Source: Variovorax sp. MHTC-1 (GTDB lineage: Bacteria > Pseudomonadota > Gammaproteobacteria > Burkholderiales > Burkholderiaceae_C). Taken from it: a stretch of DNA of 32,140 nucleotides. Numbering within the stretch: position 1 is the first letter of the stretch; the number at the start of each line of letters is the position of its first letter. Positions 10,601 through 16,403 of the stretch are shown one piece after another. The position numbers and the translations under genes were made by a program. The DNA lies in the NCBI RefSeq assembly GCF_003984645.1, contig NZ_RWKI01000033.1:1-32140 (forward strand), read 5' to 3'. Under the pieces are notes generated by a model, which was given only the letters and a program-made list of their open reading frames with translations, did no database searches and was not told where the DNA came from.

Positions 10601-10666
10601 CTCTATGCGCCGGAGATGTTCGGGGAGTTGCCGAATGGGCGGCTGAAGGTGGAAGGGGTGAAGTAG
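4691..10666 (+). CDS. Bacterial alpha-2-macroglobulin, thioester type, periplasmic
   Basis: The protein has 1991 residues from a TTG at 4691. That start is chosen because GAAGGAGAAG precedes it and a signal peptide follows directly (MKTRTTTRALAAAALAF, cleavage after GAHA near residue 24). There is no lipobox cysteine, so unlike E. coli YfhM it appears to be soluble in the periplasm. Macroglobulin-like domains fill the first 1200 residues, with the MG2-type FDRTLLRAGETVSMKH near residue 656. The core domain (LLLWNPAVVLDANGQ) is near 1280. The thioester is intact: Cys1499 in YPYACLEQ. A C-terminal domain follows (about 1850-1980). The family traps proteases covalently through the thioester. The usual neighbour pbpC is found 7.5 kb downstream rather than adjacent. 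The gene converges with the arginase-like gene. Confidence 0.93.
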   Translation: MKTRTTTRALAAAALAFISLGAHALQITSFTPQGEVARIRQVVAKFDQAAVNFGDPKAPAPLAVSCTDAQAAKGTGRWTGEKQWVYDFENDLPPGVRCTATRVSSFKSASGAELTGLERYQFNSGGPFVRNHQPSYGKIDEEQQFMLELNGPATLESVHENIWCQADGVGERVPVKLVEGEQRTALLKAFGRDKEAEKTPLRFVTLQCNRTLTPGGRVQLVYGKGVATPSGVVNNIERRLNFEVREPFAVSFTCERENAQSACLPLKPMVLQFNAPVSRKLAAQITQKGGSKTIKPKFDDENAADDAVVDSVSFPPPFAEQTPFTIELPPKFVDASGRALASPDSFPLKVSTGAMPPLAKFAASPFAVVERLAEPGGTALMPVTVRRVEPALQVQAMSFGTVLGKVSDMNPKTDAEIIAWFRKVRRYDTNYTVDRKQAARDVKGALPKVIDKEDRERIQTRMVSLLGGQAHVKTLDMPKAEGGDPRPFEVIGIPLTPGFHVLEIASQKLGDALLDERYGAGRTMYVRTTALATNLAVHFKLGRENAVAWVTTLDKGKVVANAAVRVSDCNGREVAAGSTDAHGLVHLSGIAPNAPTCATEDDYSGDAYFVSARAKDDKGVEDLAFTWSDWQRGIEPWRFNVPTSMEPQPDRIAHTVFDRTLLRAGETVSMKHLIRTQTSKGFGLPDTLPDTLVVTHMGSGQQYTQALKWRQTATGGRSGENTFAIPPAAKLGVYQVELRSGKEGTDGDQGGSYSTGQFRVEEFRLPVLEGRIAPSEKKPLVAATSLPTDVQINYVAGGGAANLPVRVSAAVRAKSLSFADFDVFSFSPPRKDGLVAVDADESDSTAQDLRVIADKLPLTLDKNGAGKLTIEKIPLAKATPRELLLEATYSDPNGEVQTLRSVQTLWPAAVIAGIKTEGWVSTSQKLKFQALALDLAGKPQEGVTLNVRAVARITTTSRKRMVGGFYTYDNKTEVKEIGTVCSGKSDARGLLLCEAELKEAGQVELIASATDKDGRDSRAASSVYVTRQGELWFGGEDHDRIDVLPEKKSYQPGETAKFQVRSPFRFATALVSVEREGVIETQVVQLNGQDPTVSLRVKSEWGPNAYVSVLALRGRLREVPWYSFFTWGFKAPREWWTAFWYEGKEYVAPTALVDLSKPAYRLGLAEIRVGTQAHQIEVKVTSDKPSYPVRGKALVTISARLPDGKPAAGAEVALAAVDQALLELMPNDSWKLLEAMLQRRSWGVSTSTAQMEIVGRRHYGRKAVPAGGGGGKGQTRELLDTLLLWNPAVVLDANGQATVTVPLNDALTTFKIVAVADAGTGLFGTGQTTIQATQDLQIASGLPPLVREDDQFRAQITLRNTTQKPMKVEASPRATLLLNLEPQTVDIPAGEARELAWNVTAPAQLAQTRAEALLWEIEARDTIGGARDALKVRQRIVPAVPLTVQQATLVQLDGPFTLDVAPPADALPGRGGLKLSLQPRLAEGLTGVRDWFAAYPYACLEQKASKSIGLRDGKAWQAVLAQLPSYLDGDGLANYFPPRDGEANRGSDILTAYLLAATHEAAALDPAFALPDATRAPMEQGLIAFVEGRIQREFWSPRKDLDVRKLAALEALSRYGKAQGRMAGSITIAPNQWPTGAVIDWLDILKRVPDVPQRQQRIEEANNVLKARLSYQGTKLVFSTEREDYWWWLMTNGDVNTARLLLTVLDDPAWKDDIGKLATGFIGRQQNGAWHTTTANLWGGLALEKFSKQFESAPVAGITAANLGAIKAQVDWRKVERVKTSDASGASNQTTAFGAPAAPGNLRNNTMFLPWPASNAAPDTLLVTQSGSGKPWLTLQSIAAVQLKAPFAAGYAIKKTITPVEQAVQGIYTRGDVLRVSLEVNASADMTWVAVTDPIPGGATILGGGLGRDSQIATQGEKRSGSGWPAFEERSFEAFRSYYQHLPKGVVKMEYTVRLNNVGDFALPPSRVEALYAPEMFGELPNGRLKVEGVK

Positions 10667-10699
10667 CGGCAAGCGCACTTCGGCGTCGTGCATCGGCAG

Positions 10700-11599
10700 C
10701 TACGCTGCTTGCGCGCTGCTGCCTAGAGAATCGGCGAGAGCCCATGCGAGCACGCGCCCGGCATCCCCGTTCTTGTCGAGCCGAGGGTTGTACACCGTCA
10801 CCTCGATGCCAACCGCCTTGCCGCTGGCGAGCGCGATCTTGAGCGTGCTGCTCAACTCTTCAGGCGTCAGCCCATCTGGAATGCGATATTCGACGGCGGG
10901 CATGACCGCGTCGTCCAGGCAGTCGGCATCGACATGAATGAAGAAGCCGTCGAGTTCCGGACGCACGAGATGTTCGACGGCGGCGGTCGCCGCCGCGACC
11001 ACGCCCATGCGCCGCACGGTCGGCAGGTCGAACGCCTTCAGAGCGTCAGGCAGCGGTTGACTGCCGTATTCCGCCTGCTCCTCCATGTCGCGAAAGCCGA
11101 AGGCGACGGCGTCCTCCTCGCGTACCAGCGGTGCACGGCCCTCGAGATCGGTAAGCAGCGCCGGACCGCGGCCCGTCGCGAAGGCCAGATCCATCGACGC
11201 CGCCTCACCGTTGGGGTTGACCTCGGGCTGGTAGAAGTCGGCGTGTCCATCCACGAACAACAGGCCATAGCGGCCGCGCCGCCGCAAAGCCAAGGCGGGG
11301 CCTAGCAGGATCGAGCAATCGCCGCCAAGGACCACAGGAAACTCGTCCCGCTCGAGCACATCCTCGACCGCGTCGGCGAGCTGCGGCGACCACTCGGCGA
11401 TCGCTTGCGCGTTGAGCGTTCGCGTCTCGGGATCGATCTCCGGATCGTAGGGCGGCGGCATCAGCCGCGCGGCGAGACGTGCATTGAGCTTCCGGGCAAG
11501 GCCGTGACCCAGCAGCGCTTGCGGCAATTGCTCCACGCCGTTGGGCTTGAGACCAAGGATCGACGGCGCCTCTATGATGGCGTAGCTGCGATGATGCAT
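10700..11599 (-). CDS. Arginase/agmatinase-family hydrolase with an altered metal ligand
   Basis: The protein has 299 residues, the usual length for this family. Metal-site motifs seen in order: LGGDCS (92-96), VDGHADF (Asp117, His119, Asp121) and HVDADCLD (Asp224, Asp226). These correspond to the binuclear manganese ligands of arginases, except that the first histidine of GGDHS is Cys95. That substitution occurs in some arginase-family branches and may change metal affinity or substrate. The C-terminal GIEVTVYNPRLD is also typical. It probably cleaves a guanidino or ureohydrolase-type substrate in the cytoplasm; arginine itself is not certain. It converges with the alpha-2-macroglobulin gene (33 bases between stops) and is divergent from the small-gene operon. 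Confidence 0.87.
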   Translation of the reverse strand: MHHRSYAIIEAPSILGLKPNGVEQLPQALLGHGLARKLNARLAARLMPPPYDPEIDPETRTLNAQAIAEWSPQLADAVEDVLERDEFPVVLGGDCSILLGPALALRRRGRYGLLFVDGHADFYQPEVNPNGEAASMDLAFATGRGPALLTDLEGRAPLVREEDAVAFGFRDMEEQAEYGSQPLPDALKAFDLPTVRRMGVVAAATAAVEHLVRPELDGFFIHVDADCLDDAVMPAVEYRIPDGLTPEELSSTLKIALASGKAVGIEVTVYNPRLDKNGDAGRVLAWALADSLGSSAQAA

Positions 11600-11640
11600 T
11601 GCTCCTTCTCCTCGAAACGGAAGGCTGGCGCGGGCCTGAG

Positions 11641-11660
11641 ATTCCCGTCACCGGGGGAAT
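11641..11660. promoter_or_regulatory. Candidate operator: ATTCCC-N8-GGGAAT palindrome
   Basis: ATTCCC (11641-11646) and GGGAAT (11655-11660) form a perfect two-fold palindrome. It lies in the 158-base region between the divergent arginase-like gene (start 11599) and the fourteen-gene run (start 11758). This position is where a regulator could control both. No transcription-factor gene is adjacent, and I do not recognise the site. Confidence 0.35.
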
Positions 11661-11757
11661 GAAAGCCGACTTCGCCCGACGCCTCGGCAGGATCGACGTG
11701 AGTCATGGCGTAGGAGAAAATCGCACGCCTTTTTTCAGCAGTCGAAGGAGATAGCAA

Positions 11758-12063
11758 ATGCCAAAGGGATACTGGATTGCCCGGGTCGACGTTGCCGATG
11801 CGGAGGGCTACAAGGCCTACGTCGCAGCCAACGCGAAGCCTTTCGGGATGTTCGGGGCGCACTTCCTCGTGCGCGCCGGCCGCTTCGAGAATCCCGAGGG
11901 CACGAGCCGCACGCGCAACGTCGTGATCGAATTCCCGTCGTACCAGGCGGCCCTGGACTGCTGGAAGTCGCCCGAATACCAGGAAGCGCTCAAGCTGCGC
12001 TTGCCGGTTTCCACCATCGATCTGGTCATCATCGAAGGCTACGACGGTCCGCAGCCATCTTGA
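11758..12063 (+). CDS. DUF1330-family protein
   Basis: This 101-residue cytoplasmic protein has the dimeric alpha/beta barrel fold of the DUF1330 family. It starts MPKGYWIARVDV and then has YKAYVAANAKPF. Next come FLVRAGRFENPEG and RNVVIEFPSYQAALDCW, the strand-helix units of this family. The ending is YQEALKLRLPV with a final hydrophobic strand, DLVIIEGYDG. AAGGAG lies seven bases before the ATG. It is the first gene of a fourteen-gene series, and the next gene starts ten bases after its stop. Biochemical function of the family is not established; members often sit with detoxification genes. Confidence 0.88.
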   Translation: MPKGYWIARVDVADAEGYKAYVAANAKPFGMFGAHFLVRAGRFENPEGTSRTRNVVIEFPSYQAALDCWKSPEYQEALKLRLPVSTIDLVIIEGYDGPQPS

Positions 12064-12073
12064 TGGACAGACC

Positions 12074-12463
12074 ATGACCCGAAAACTCATCAGCTCAGGC
12101 TCCACCTTCGAAGAGCAGATCGGCTACTCGCGCGCCGTCGTCGACGGCGACTGGGTGTTCGTCTCGGGCACCACGGGTTTCGACTACGCAACGATGGCGA
12201 TCCCGGACAGCGTGGTCGAGCAGGCCGAGCAGTGCCTGAAGAACATCGAGTCCGCATTGCAGCAAGCGGATGCGAGCTTGAAGGACGTCGTCCGCGTGAC
12301 CTACATACTGCCGAAGGCCACGGAGTTCGAATCATGCTGGCCCGTTCTGCGCAAGTACCTCGGGGAGGTGCGCCCTGCGGCCACGATGATCTCAGCGGGC
12401 CTGGCGGATCCGCGGATGAAGATCGAGATCCAGGTCACGGCGCGGAAGCATTCGCGAGCCTGA
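12074..12463 (+). CDS. RidA-family protein lacking the catalytic arginine
   Basis: The 129-residue protein has the YjgF/YER057c/UK114 (chorismate-mutase-like) fold, seen in WVFVSGTTGFDY, EQAEQCLKNIESALQQADASL, DVVRVTYILP and the C-terminal MKIEIQVTA. True RidA enzymes deaminate reactive enamines and imines with an Arg in a PAR(S/T) motif (Arg105 in E. coli). Here the same place reads RPAATM, so that position is Ala103. This argues against classic 2-aminoacrylate deaminase activity and for one of the other Rid subfamilies, whose substrates are mostly unknown. It is the second gene of the series, ten bases after the DUF1330 gene. Confidence 0.9.
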   Translation: MTRKLISSGSTFEEQIGYSRAVVDGDWVFVSGTTGFDYATMAIPDSVVEQAEQCLKNIESALQQADASLKDVVRVTYILPKATEFESCWPVLRKYLGEVRPAATMISAGLADPRMKIEIQVTARKHSRA

Positions 12464-12488
12464 GTTCGGCAGCAACAGTTCACCGCCC

Positions 12489-12992
12489 ATGAACCTGATC
12501 ACGCTCCAGGCCCTCGCAGACTTCCCACAACAGCTGGAGGCGCACTACGCCGCCGTCCCGGCAGCGTTCAAGCACTGGGCGCCGCCGTCCTGGGATGGCG
12601 TGCCCAGCGAGGCATTCACCGCCCTCGAGCAGATCTGCCATGTGCGCGACATCGAGATCGAGGGCTATCACCTGCGCTTCCAGCGCACGCTGACCGAGTC
12701 CAAGCCCTTGCTCGCATCCATCGACAGCGAGGCGCTTGCCAAGTCGCGCTCCTACGCCACGGCCGATCCGGCCGCCGTGTTCGCCTCTTTCAGGGAAGCA
12801 CGTGCGAAGACCCTCGCGCTCATCACCAGCCTGACCGACGAAGAATTCGATCGCACCGCGGAGTTCGAAGGCTACGGCCCGCTGTCGCTGCGCAGCCTGG
12901 TGCACTATCTTTGCAGCCATGACCAGCAGCACCTGGCAGGGCTTCAATGGCTGCTCGGAAAGATCGAAGCCTCGCGTGCACGCTCCGATTGA
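12489..12992 (+). CDS. DinB-fold (YfiT/DinB_2) metal-binding protein
   Basis: This 167-residue protein is predicted to be a four-helix bundle. The metal-binding histidine triad of the family is visible: His51 in QICHVRDIE, and His144 and His148 in SHDQQHLAG. It shares the name DinB with DNA polymerase IV but is unrelated to it. Family members include mycothiol- and bacillithiol-dependent transferases and many proteins without known function. Thiol transfer or detoxification is therefore possible but unproven. It starts 25 bases after the RidA-like gene and is followed by another 25-base gap. Confidence 0.85.
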   Translation: MNLITLQALADFPQQLEAHYAAVPAAFKHWAPPSWDGVPSEAFTALEQICHVRDIEIEGYHLRFQRTLTESKPLLASIDSEALAKSRSYATADPAAVFASFREARAKTLALITSLTDEEFDRTAEFEGYGPLSLRSLVHYLCSHDQQHLAGLQWLLGKIEASRARSD

Positions 12993-13017
12993 CGCTCACT
13001 CCAACAAAACAATCCAA

Positions 13018-13392
13018 ATGAAACCCCTGATGATCCTGGTCGCCGGCCCCTACCGCTCCGGCACGAATGACGACCCCTTGCTCATCGCCAAGAACGTCGC
13101 GGCGATGACCGAAACCTCGCTCCGGCTGTTCCGCGCCGGCCACCTGCCCGTCATGGGCGAGTGGTTCGCGCTTCCGCTCATCGAGCACGCGGGCTCCAGG
13201 CGCATCGGGGATGCCGTGTTCAACGAGATCTTCCACCCGATCTCGCGCAGGCTGGTCGCCCAGTGCGACGGCTGCCTGCGCATCGGCGGCGCGTCTGCCG
13301 GCGCCGACGAGATGGTGGCGCTCGCCCGGCAGCACGGAAAGGCCGTCTACCACGCGCTGGAGGAAATACCCCATGCCGACACGCCGCTATGA
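13018..13392 (+). CDS. DUF4406 protein, nucleoside 2-deoxyribosyltransferase-like
   Basis: The start is the ATG at 13018, directly before MKPLMILVAGPYRSG; an open frame continues upstream but overlaps the previous gene and lacks family features. The protein has 124 residues. ILVAGPYRSGT near the N-terminus and CLRIGGASAGADEMVALARQ near residues 89-109 match the Rossmann-like layout of DUF4406 and of deoxyribosyltransferase-like proteins. MGEWFALPL lies between them. A role in nucleotide or nucleoside handling is inferred from the fold only. The last 20 bases overlap the start of the next gene, which implies coupled translation. Confidence 0.82.
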   Translation: MKPLMILVAGPYRSGTNDDPLLIAKNVAAMTETSLRLFRAGHLPVMGEWFALPLIEHAGSRRIGDAVFNEIFHPISRRLVAQCDGCLRIGGASAGADEMVALARQHGKAVYHALEEIPHADTPL

Positions 13393-13858
13393 CATCGCCG
13401 TGGGCGGCCTCGTCATCCTGATCGCGGCCTTCTATTTCATCTACGTCGCACTCGGCTCCTACGTGCGGCAGTCGCAAGCGCATTCCTCCTTCATCCCCGT
13501 CGGCGCAACGGTCCTCGAGGCCTCGGTTCGGTCCAACGGCAGCACGGCCGCCGCGCATGGCGAATCCTTCGCGCCACGCATCGTCTACCGCTACAACGTG
13601 GGCGGGAAGGCCTACCAGAGCGATCGCTACTTCTTCGCCGGCGACGGATGGCGCGATGCCGCATCGGCGCAAGCGGTCGTGGCGCGCTTCCCACCGGGAA
13701 GTCCGGTGCATGTGTACGTGGACAAGGCCGATCCCGCGCAGGCCGTGATCGACAGGAGCAAACCCCGGCTCGGCGTGCTGCTGTACCTGCTTCCCATCGC
13801 GGCCCTGGGGCTTGGCGTCTTGGCCTACGGCTTGCGCAAACGAAAAGAGAGGCGCTAA
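13373..13858 (+). CDS. DUF3592 membrane protein
   Basis: The protein has 161 residues from the ATG at 13373, chosen for GGAGGAAA upstream and the hydrophobic N-terminus. There are two membrane segments: about residues 9-30 (IAVGGLVILIAAFYFIYVAL) and 134-153 (LGVLLYLLPIAALGLG). The domain between them would lie outside the cytoplasm. It includes IVYRYNVGGKAYQSDRYFF and FPPGSPVHVYVDKADPAQAV, the beta-rich DUF3592 pattern. The tail is basic (LRKRKERR). Function is unknown. It overlaps the preceding gene by 20 bases and is followed after 13 bases by a lipoprotein gene. Confidence 0.82.
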   Translation: MPTRRYDIAVGGLVILIAAFYFIYVALGSYVRQSQAHSSFIPVGATVLEASVRSNGSTAAAHGESFAPRIVYRYNVGGKAYQSDRYFFAGDGWRDAASAQAVVARFPPGSPVHVYVDKADPAQAVIDRSKPRLGVLLYLLPIAALGLGVLAYGLRKRKERR

Positions 13859-13871
13859 AACGCGAGGCGTG

Positions 13872-14285
13872 ATGTCTCTCGATCGCCTTGCGTTCCTCGC
13901 GCTATTGACAGCCACTCTCGCGGCATGTGCGCCGATGCATGGCACCGGCTGCGCGAGCGCAGAGCAGGCGCTCGTTCAAGATTCGCTGTTCTTCGGTACC
14001 GGCAAGCCCCGCGGTGGCATGGTGACGTCCGCGGAGTGGGCCGAGTTCCTGAAAGGCACCGTCACGCCGCGCTTTCCGCAAGGCCTGACCGTGTCGCCTG
14101 CGTCGGGGCAGTGGCGCGGCGCCGATGGCGCGATCGTTCAAGAGGCGTCGCAGCTGCTCCAGCTCGTTCACCCCGACGACGCGGCCAGCGAGCGCGCCGT
14201 GCAGGAAGTCATCGCGGCGTACAAGGTGCAGTTCCAGCAAGAGGCTGTGCTGCGCGTCAAGGCAAGGGCCTGCGTATCCTTCTAG
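13872..14285 (+). CDS. DUF3574-family lipoprotein
   Basis: This 137-residue protein has a lipoprotein signal (LDRLAFLALLTATLAAC, lipidated Cys19). The mature part matches the DUF3574 layout: DSLFFGTGKPRGGMVTSAEWAEFL, TVTPRFPQGLTV and SGQWRGADG, then a helical segment and a final cysteine-containing strand. It is likely anchored in a membrane facing the periplasm. Function is unknown. It lies 13 bases after the DUF3592 gene and is one of only two members of the series with an obvious envelope location, the other being DUF3592, apart from the small membrane protein further on. Confidence 0.83.
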   Translation: MSLDRLAFLALLTATLAACAPMHGTGCASAEQALVQDSLFFGTGKPRGGMVTSAEWAEFLKGTVTPRFPQGLTVSPASGQWRGADGAIVQEASQLLQLVHPDDAASERAVQEVIAAYKVQFQQEAVLRVKARACVSF

Positions 14286-14317
14286 ACTTGAAAATCGAAC
14301 TCGTGGAGCGACCGACC

Positions 14318-14617
14318 ATGTGCAGAAACATCAAGACCCTGTTCAACTTCGAACCTCCCGCGACGGATGAAGAGATACGGGCCGCGTCCCTGCAGTTCGT
14401 GCGCAAGCTCAGCGGCTTCAACAGCCCGTCCAAGCTCAACCAGGAGGCCTTCGATCGCGCGGTGGAAGACGTGGCGAGCGCGGCCCGCGTCCTGATCGAG
14501 TCGCTGGTGACCACCGCCGATCCGCGCGACCGCGAGATCGAGGCAGAACGGGCGCGCGCCAGGTCGGCGAACCGATTCGGGGCGCAGCCATACCGGCCCT
14601 TGAAGGAAGCTTCATGA
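14318..14617 (+). CDS. DUF2277-family protein
   Basis: This 99-residue protein starts MCRNIKTLFNFEPPATD, the very characteristic beginning of DUF2277, and continues EIRAASLQFVRKLSGFNSPS. A helical middle and a basic tail follow (RARARSANRFGAQPYRP). The family is small, cytoplasmic and without known function. GGAG lies upstream of the ATG at a rather long spacing. The stop overlaps the ATG of the next gene by four bases (ATGA), a strong sign of translational coupling. Confidence 0.9.
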   Translation: MCRNIKTLFNFEPPATDEEIRAASLQFVRKLSGFNSPSKLNQEAFDRAVEDVASAARVLIESLVTTADPRDREIEAERARARSANRFGAQPYRPLKEAS

Positions 14618-15252
14618 ACTTCGGCATCCTGGTCTTCCAGCAAGTCGAGGAGCTCGACTTCGTGGGCCCGTGGGAAATGCTCACCATGTGGAGCCGGCAC
14701 GCCGACGGCCCGCAGAACTGCCTCATCGTGAGCCAATCGCCCGGGCCCGTCACTTGCGCGAAGGGCTTGTTGATCAACCCGCATGTGTCCTTCGCCGATT
14801 GCCCCGTGCTGGACTACCTGCTCGTTCCGGGGGGCCAAGGCACGCGCCGGGAAGTCGGCAACCCCGTGTTCGTCGACTTCGTCGCCGACCAGGCGAAGAA
14901 CTGCAGGGCCGTGATGTCGGTCTGCACCGGTGCCTTCGTGCTGCACGCGGCGGGCCTGCTTTCGGGCAGGAAGGCAACGACGCACTGGGGCTCCCTGGAG
15001 CGCCTGCGCGCGCTCGGCGATGTCGAGGTGCTCGAGCAGCGCTATGTGCAGGACGGCATGGTCTGGACGTCGGCGGGCGTCTCCGCCGGCACCGATCTCA
15101 TGCTCGCCTTCATCGCTAGCGAAGCCGGCGAAGAGGCCGCCGGCAAGGTGCAGTTCGGCGCGGAGTATTACCCCTCTTCCACCAGGTACGGCGGCTACGA
15201 GAATCATGCGCAGGCACCGGCCTACATCAAGAACACGAGAGCCGACCCATGA
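14614..15252 (+). CDS. DJ-1/PfpI-superfamily protein (GATase1-like, isonitrile-hydratase type)
   Basis: This 212-residue cytoplasmic protein has the PfpI/ThiJ fold. FGILVFQQVEELDFVGPWEM holds the conserved acidic residue near position 12-13, and the nucleophile elbow is SVCTGAFVLHAAGLL with Cys104. It is followed by RKATTHW (His124). The long VCTGAFVL type is the one found in isonitrile hydratase and in AraC-fused relatives; no AraC domain is fused here. Possible roles are hydration of a toxic small molecule or glyoxalase-like protection. It is translationally coupled at both ends, with four-base overlaps. Confidence 0.88.
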   Translation: MNFGILVFQQVEELDFVGPWEMLTMWSRHADGPQNCLIVSQSPGPVTCAKGLLINPHVSFADCPVLDYLLVPGGQGTRREVGNPVFVDFVADQAKNCRAVMSVCTGAFVLHAAGLLSGRKATTHWGSLERLRALGDVEVLEQRYVQDGMVWTSAGVSAGTDLMLAFIASEAGEEAAGKVQFGAEYYPSSTRYGGYENHAQAPAYIKNTRADP

Positions 15253-15668
15253 CCGCCCAGCCTCTCCCCTCCGTCGAAGCCGTCCAGCAGATCCTGAACC
15301 CGCTGTTCCCGGGCCTGATGGGCGTGCGCATCGTCGCGCTCGAAGCGGAGCGCGTGGTGGCCGAGCTCGCCGTGCGGCCCGATCTCTGCACCACCGGCGG
15401 GATCCTGCATGGCGGGGCCTATATGGCTTTCGCCGACACGCTCGGCGCGGTCGGTACCTTCATCAACATGCCGCAGGGCAAACGGACGACGACCACGGAC
15501 TCCAGCACCAAGTTCATCGGCGGCGCGCGCGCGAACACGACGATCACGGCCGAATGCCTCGCCCTGCACCGGGGGCGGACCACCATGGTGTGGCAGACGA
15601 CGATCCGCTCCGCCGAAGGCAAGCTGTGCGCCGTCGTCACGCAGACGCAGCTGGTCATGGACGCCTAG
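15249..15668 (+). CDS. PaaI-type hot-dog thioesterase
   Basis: The protein has 139 residues, normal for this family. The signature ILHGGAYMAFADTLGAVGTF (about residues 55-74) has the HGG turn and the acidic residue of the active site of 4HBT/PaaI thioesterases. It is followed by TDSSTKFIGGARANTTITAECLALHRGRTT. Such enzymes hydrolyse acyl- or aryl-CoA thioesters in the cytoplasm. The substrate is not known and no CoA-ligase gene is nearby. The four-base ATGA overlap with the DJ-1-like gene suggests equal synthesis. Confidence 0.9.
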   Translation: MTAQPLPSVEAVQQILNPLFPGLMGVRIVALEAERVVAELAVRPDLCTTGGILHGGAYMAFADTLGAVGTFINMPQGKRTTTTDSSTKFIGGARANTTITAECLALHRGRTTMVWQTTIRSAEGKLCAVVTQTQLVMDA

Positions 15669-15680
15669 CGGCAGAGCTTC

Positions 15681-16130
15681 ATGAAAGGCGCATCCGTCGT
15701 CGTGAGATTGCTCGGTCCCGACGAGGCCGAGGTGCTTGCGAACGTGGCGCCGGACGTGTTCGACTTCGACGTGCAGTCGAAGCTTGCCGAGGAGTTCCTG
15801 AACGATCCGCGGCACCATCTGGCGGTCGCGCTGGATGGCGAGCAGGTCGTGGGCATGGCTTCCGGCGTCCACTACATCCACCCCGACCAGCGCGCGCAGC
15901 TCTTTATCAACGAGGTCGGCGTCGCGCCCAGCCACCAGCGCCGGGGCATCGGCCGCCGGCTGGTCGCGGCATTGCTGTCGCGCGCCAGGGCGCTGGGCTG
16001 CACCGAAGCCTGGGTCGCCACGGAGCCGAACAACGAGGCGGCTCGCGGCCTGTACGCGGCGGCGGGCGCCATCGAAGATCCGGAGCCGTTCGTCCTCTAC
16101 GCTTTTCCGGTGAACCAGAAAGGACCTTGA
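15681..16130 (+). CDS. GNAT-family N-acetyltransferase
   Basis: This 149-residue protein has a clear GNAT motif A: LFINEVGVAPSHQRRGIGRRLV, with QRRGIG as the acetyl-CoA pyrophosphate loop. ALGCTEAWVATEPNNEAARGLYAAAG follows, motif B. The overall layout resembles small aminoglycoside 3-N-acetyltransferase type I proteins, but that is not enough to claim antibiotic resistance. The acceptor is unknown. The TGA stop shares a base with the ATG of the following membrane-protein gene (TGATG). Confidence 0.9.
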   Translation: MKGASVVVRLLGPDEAEVLANVAPDVFDFDVQSKLAEEFLNDPRHHLAVALDGEQVVGMASGVHYIHPDQRAQLFINEVGVAPSHQRRGIGRRLVAALLSRARALGCTEAWVATEPNNEAARGLYAAAGAIEDPEPFVLYAFPVNQKGP

Positions 16131-16396
16131 TGCGCACGCTGATCTTCATTGTCGGAGGGTTCGTTCTCATGGCGGCCTGCTTCGGTGCCGTCAAGCTGCT
16201 GTCCAACGGCCGCGCCGATGCCATGCGCACGGCGACCATCGTCTTCGCGGCGCTCTGGTTCGTGGTCGCCGCGGTCAACATGTGGGTTGGGGTGGCGAAG
16301 GCCGGCTATTCGGTGGCCGAGGAGTTGCCGATCTTTCTGCTGATCTTCGGCCTGCCGGCGGTCGCGGCCGTGCTCCTCAAGTGGAAAGTCTTTTGA
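16130..16396 (+). CDS. Small three-segment membrane protein (hypothetical)
   Basis: This 88-residue protein starts at the ATG overlapping the preceding stop (TGATG). Three hydrophobic stretches are visible: FIVGGFVLMAACFGAVKLL, TATIVFAALWFVVAAVNMWVGV and ELPIFLLIFGLPAVAAVLL. The ending is KWKVF. It is likely an inner-membrane protein. I do not recognise a family. Its place inside a tightly packed run suggests it is translated with the acetyltransferase before it and the helical protein seven bases after it. Confidence 0.72.
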   Translation: MRTLIFIVGGFVLMAACFGAVKLLSNGRADAMRTATIVFAALWFVVAAVNMWVGVAKAGYSVAEELPIFLLIFGLPAVAAVLLKWKVF

Positions 16397-16403
16397 GGCT
16401 GCC

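Noticed and set aside
12489..12992. DNA polymerase IV by name
   Set aside because: The DinB-fold metal protein family shares only a name with the polymerase; its His triad identifies the four-helix-bundle family.
15681..16130. Aminoglycoside resistance gene
   Set aside because: The protein is a general GNAT enzyme with a layout resembling AAC(3)-I; the similarity I can see is not enough to claim drug acetylation.
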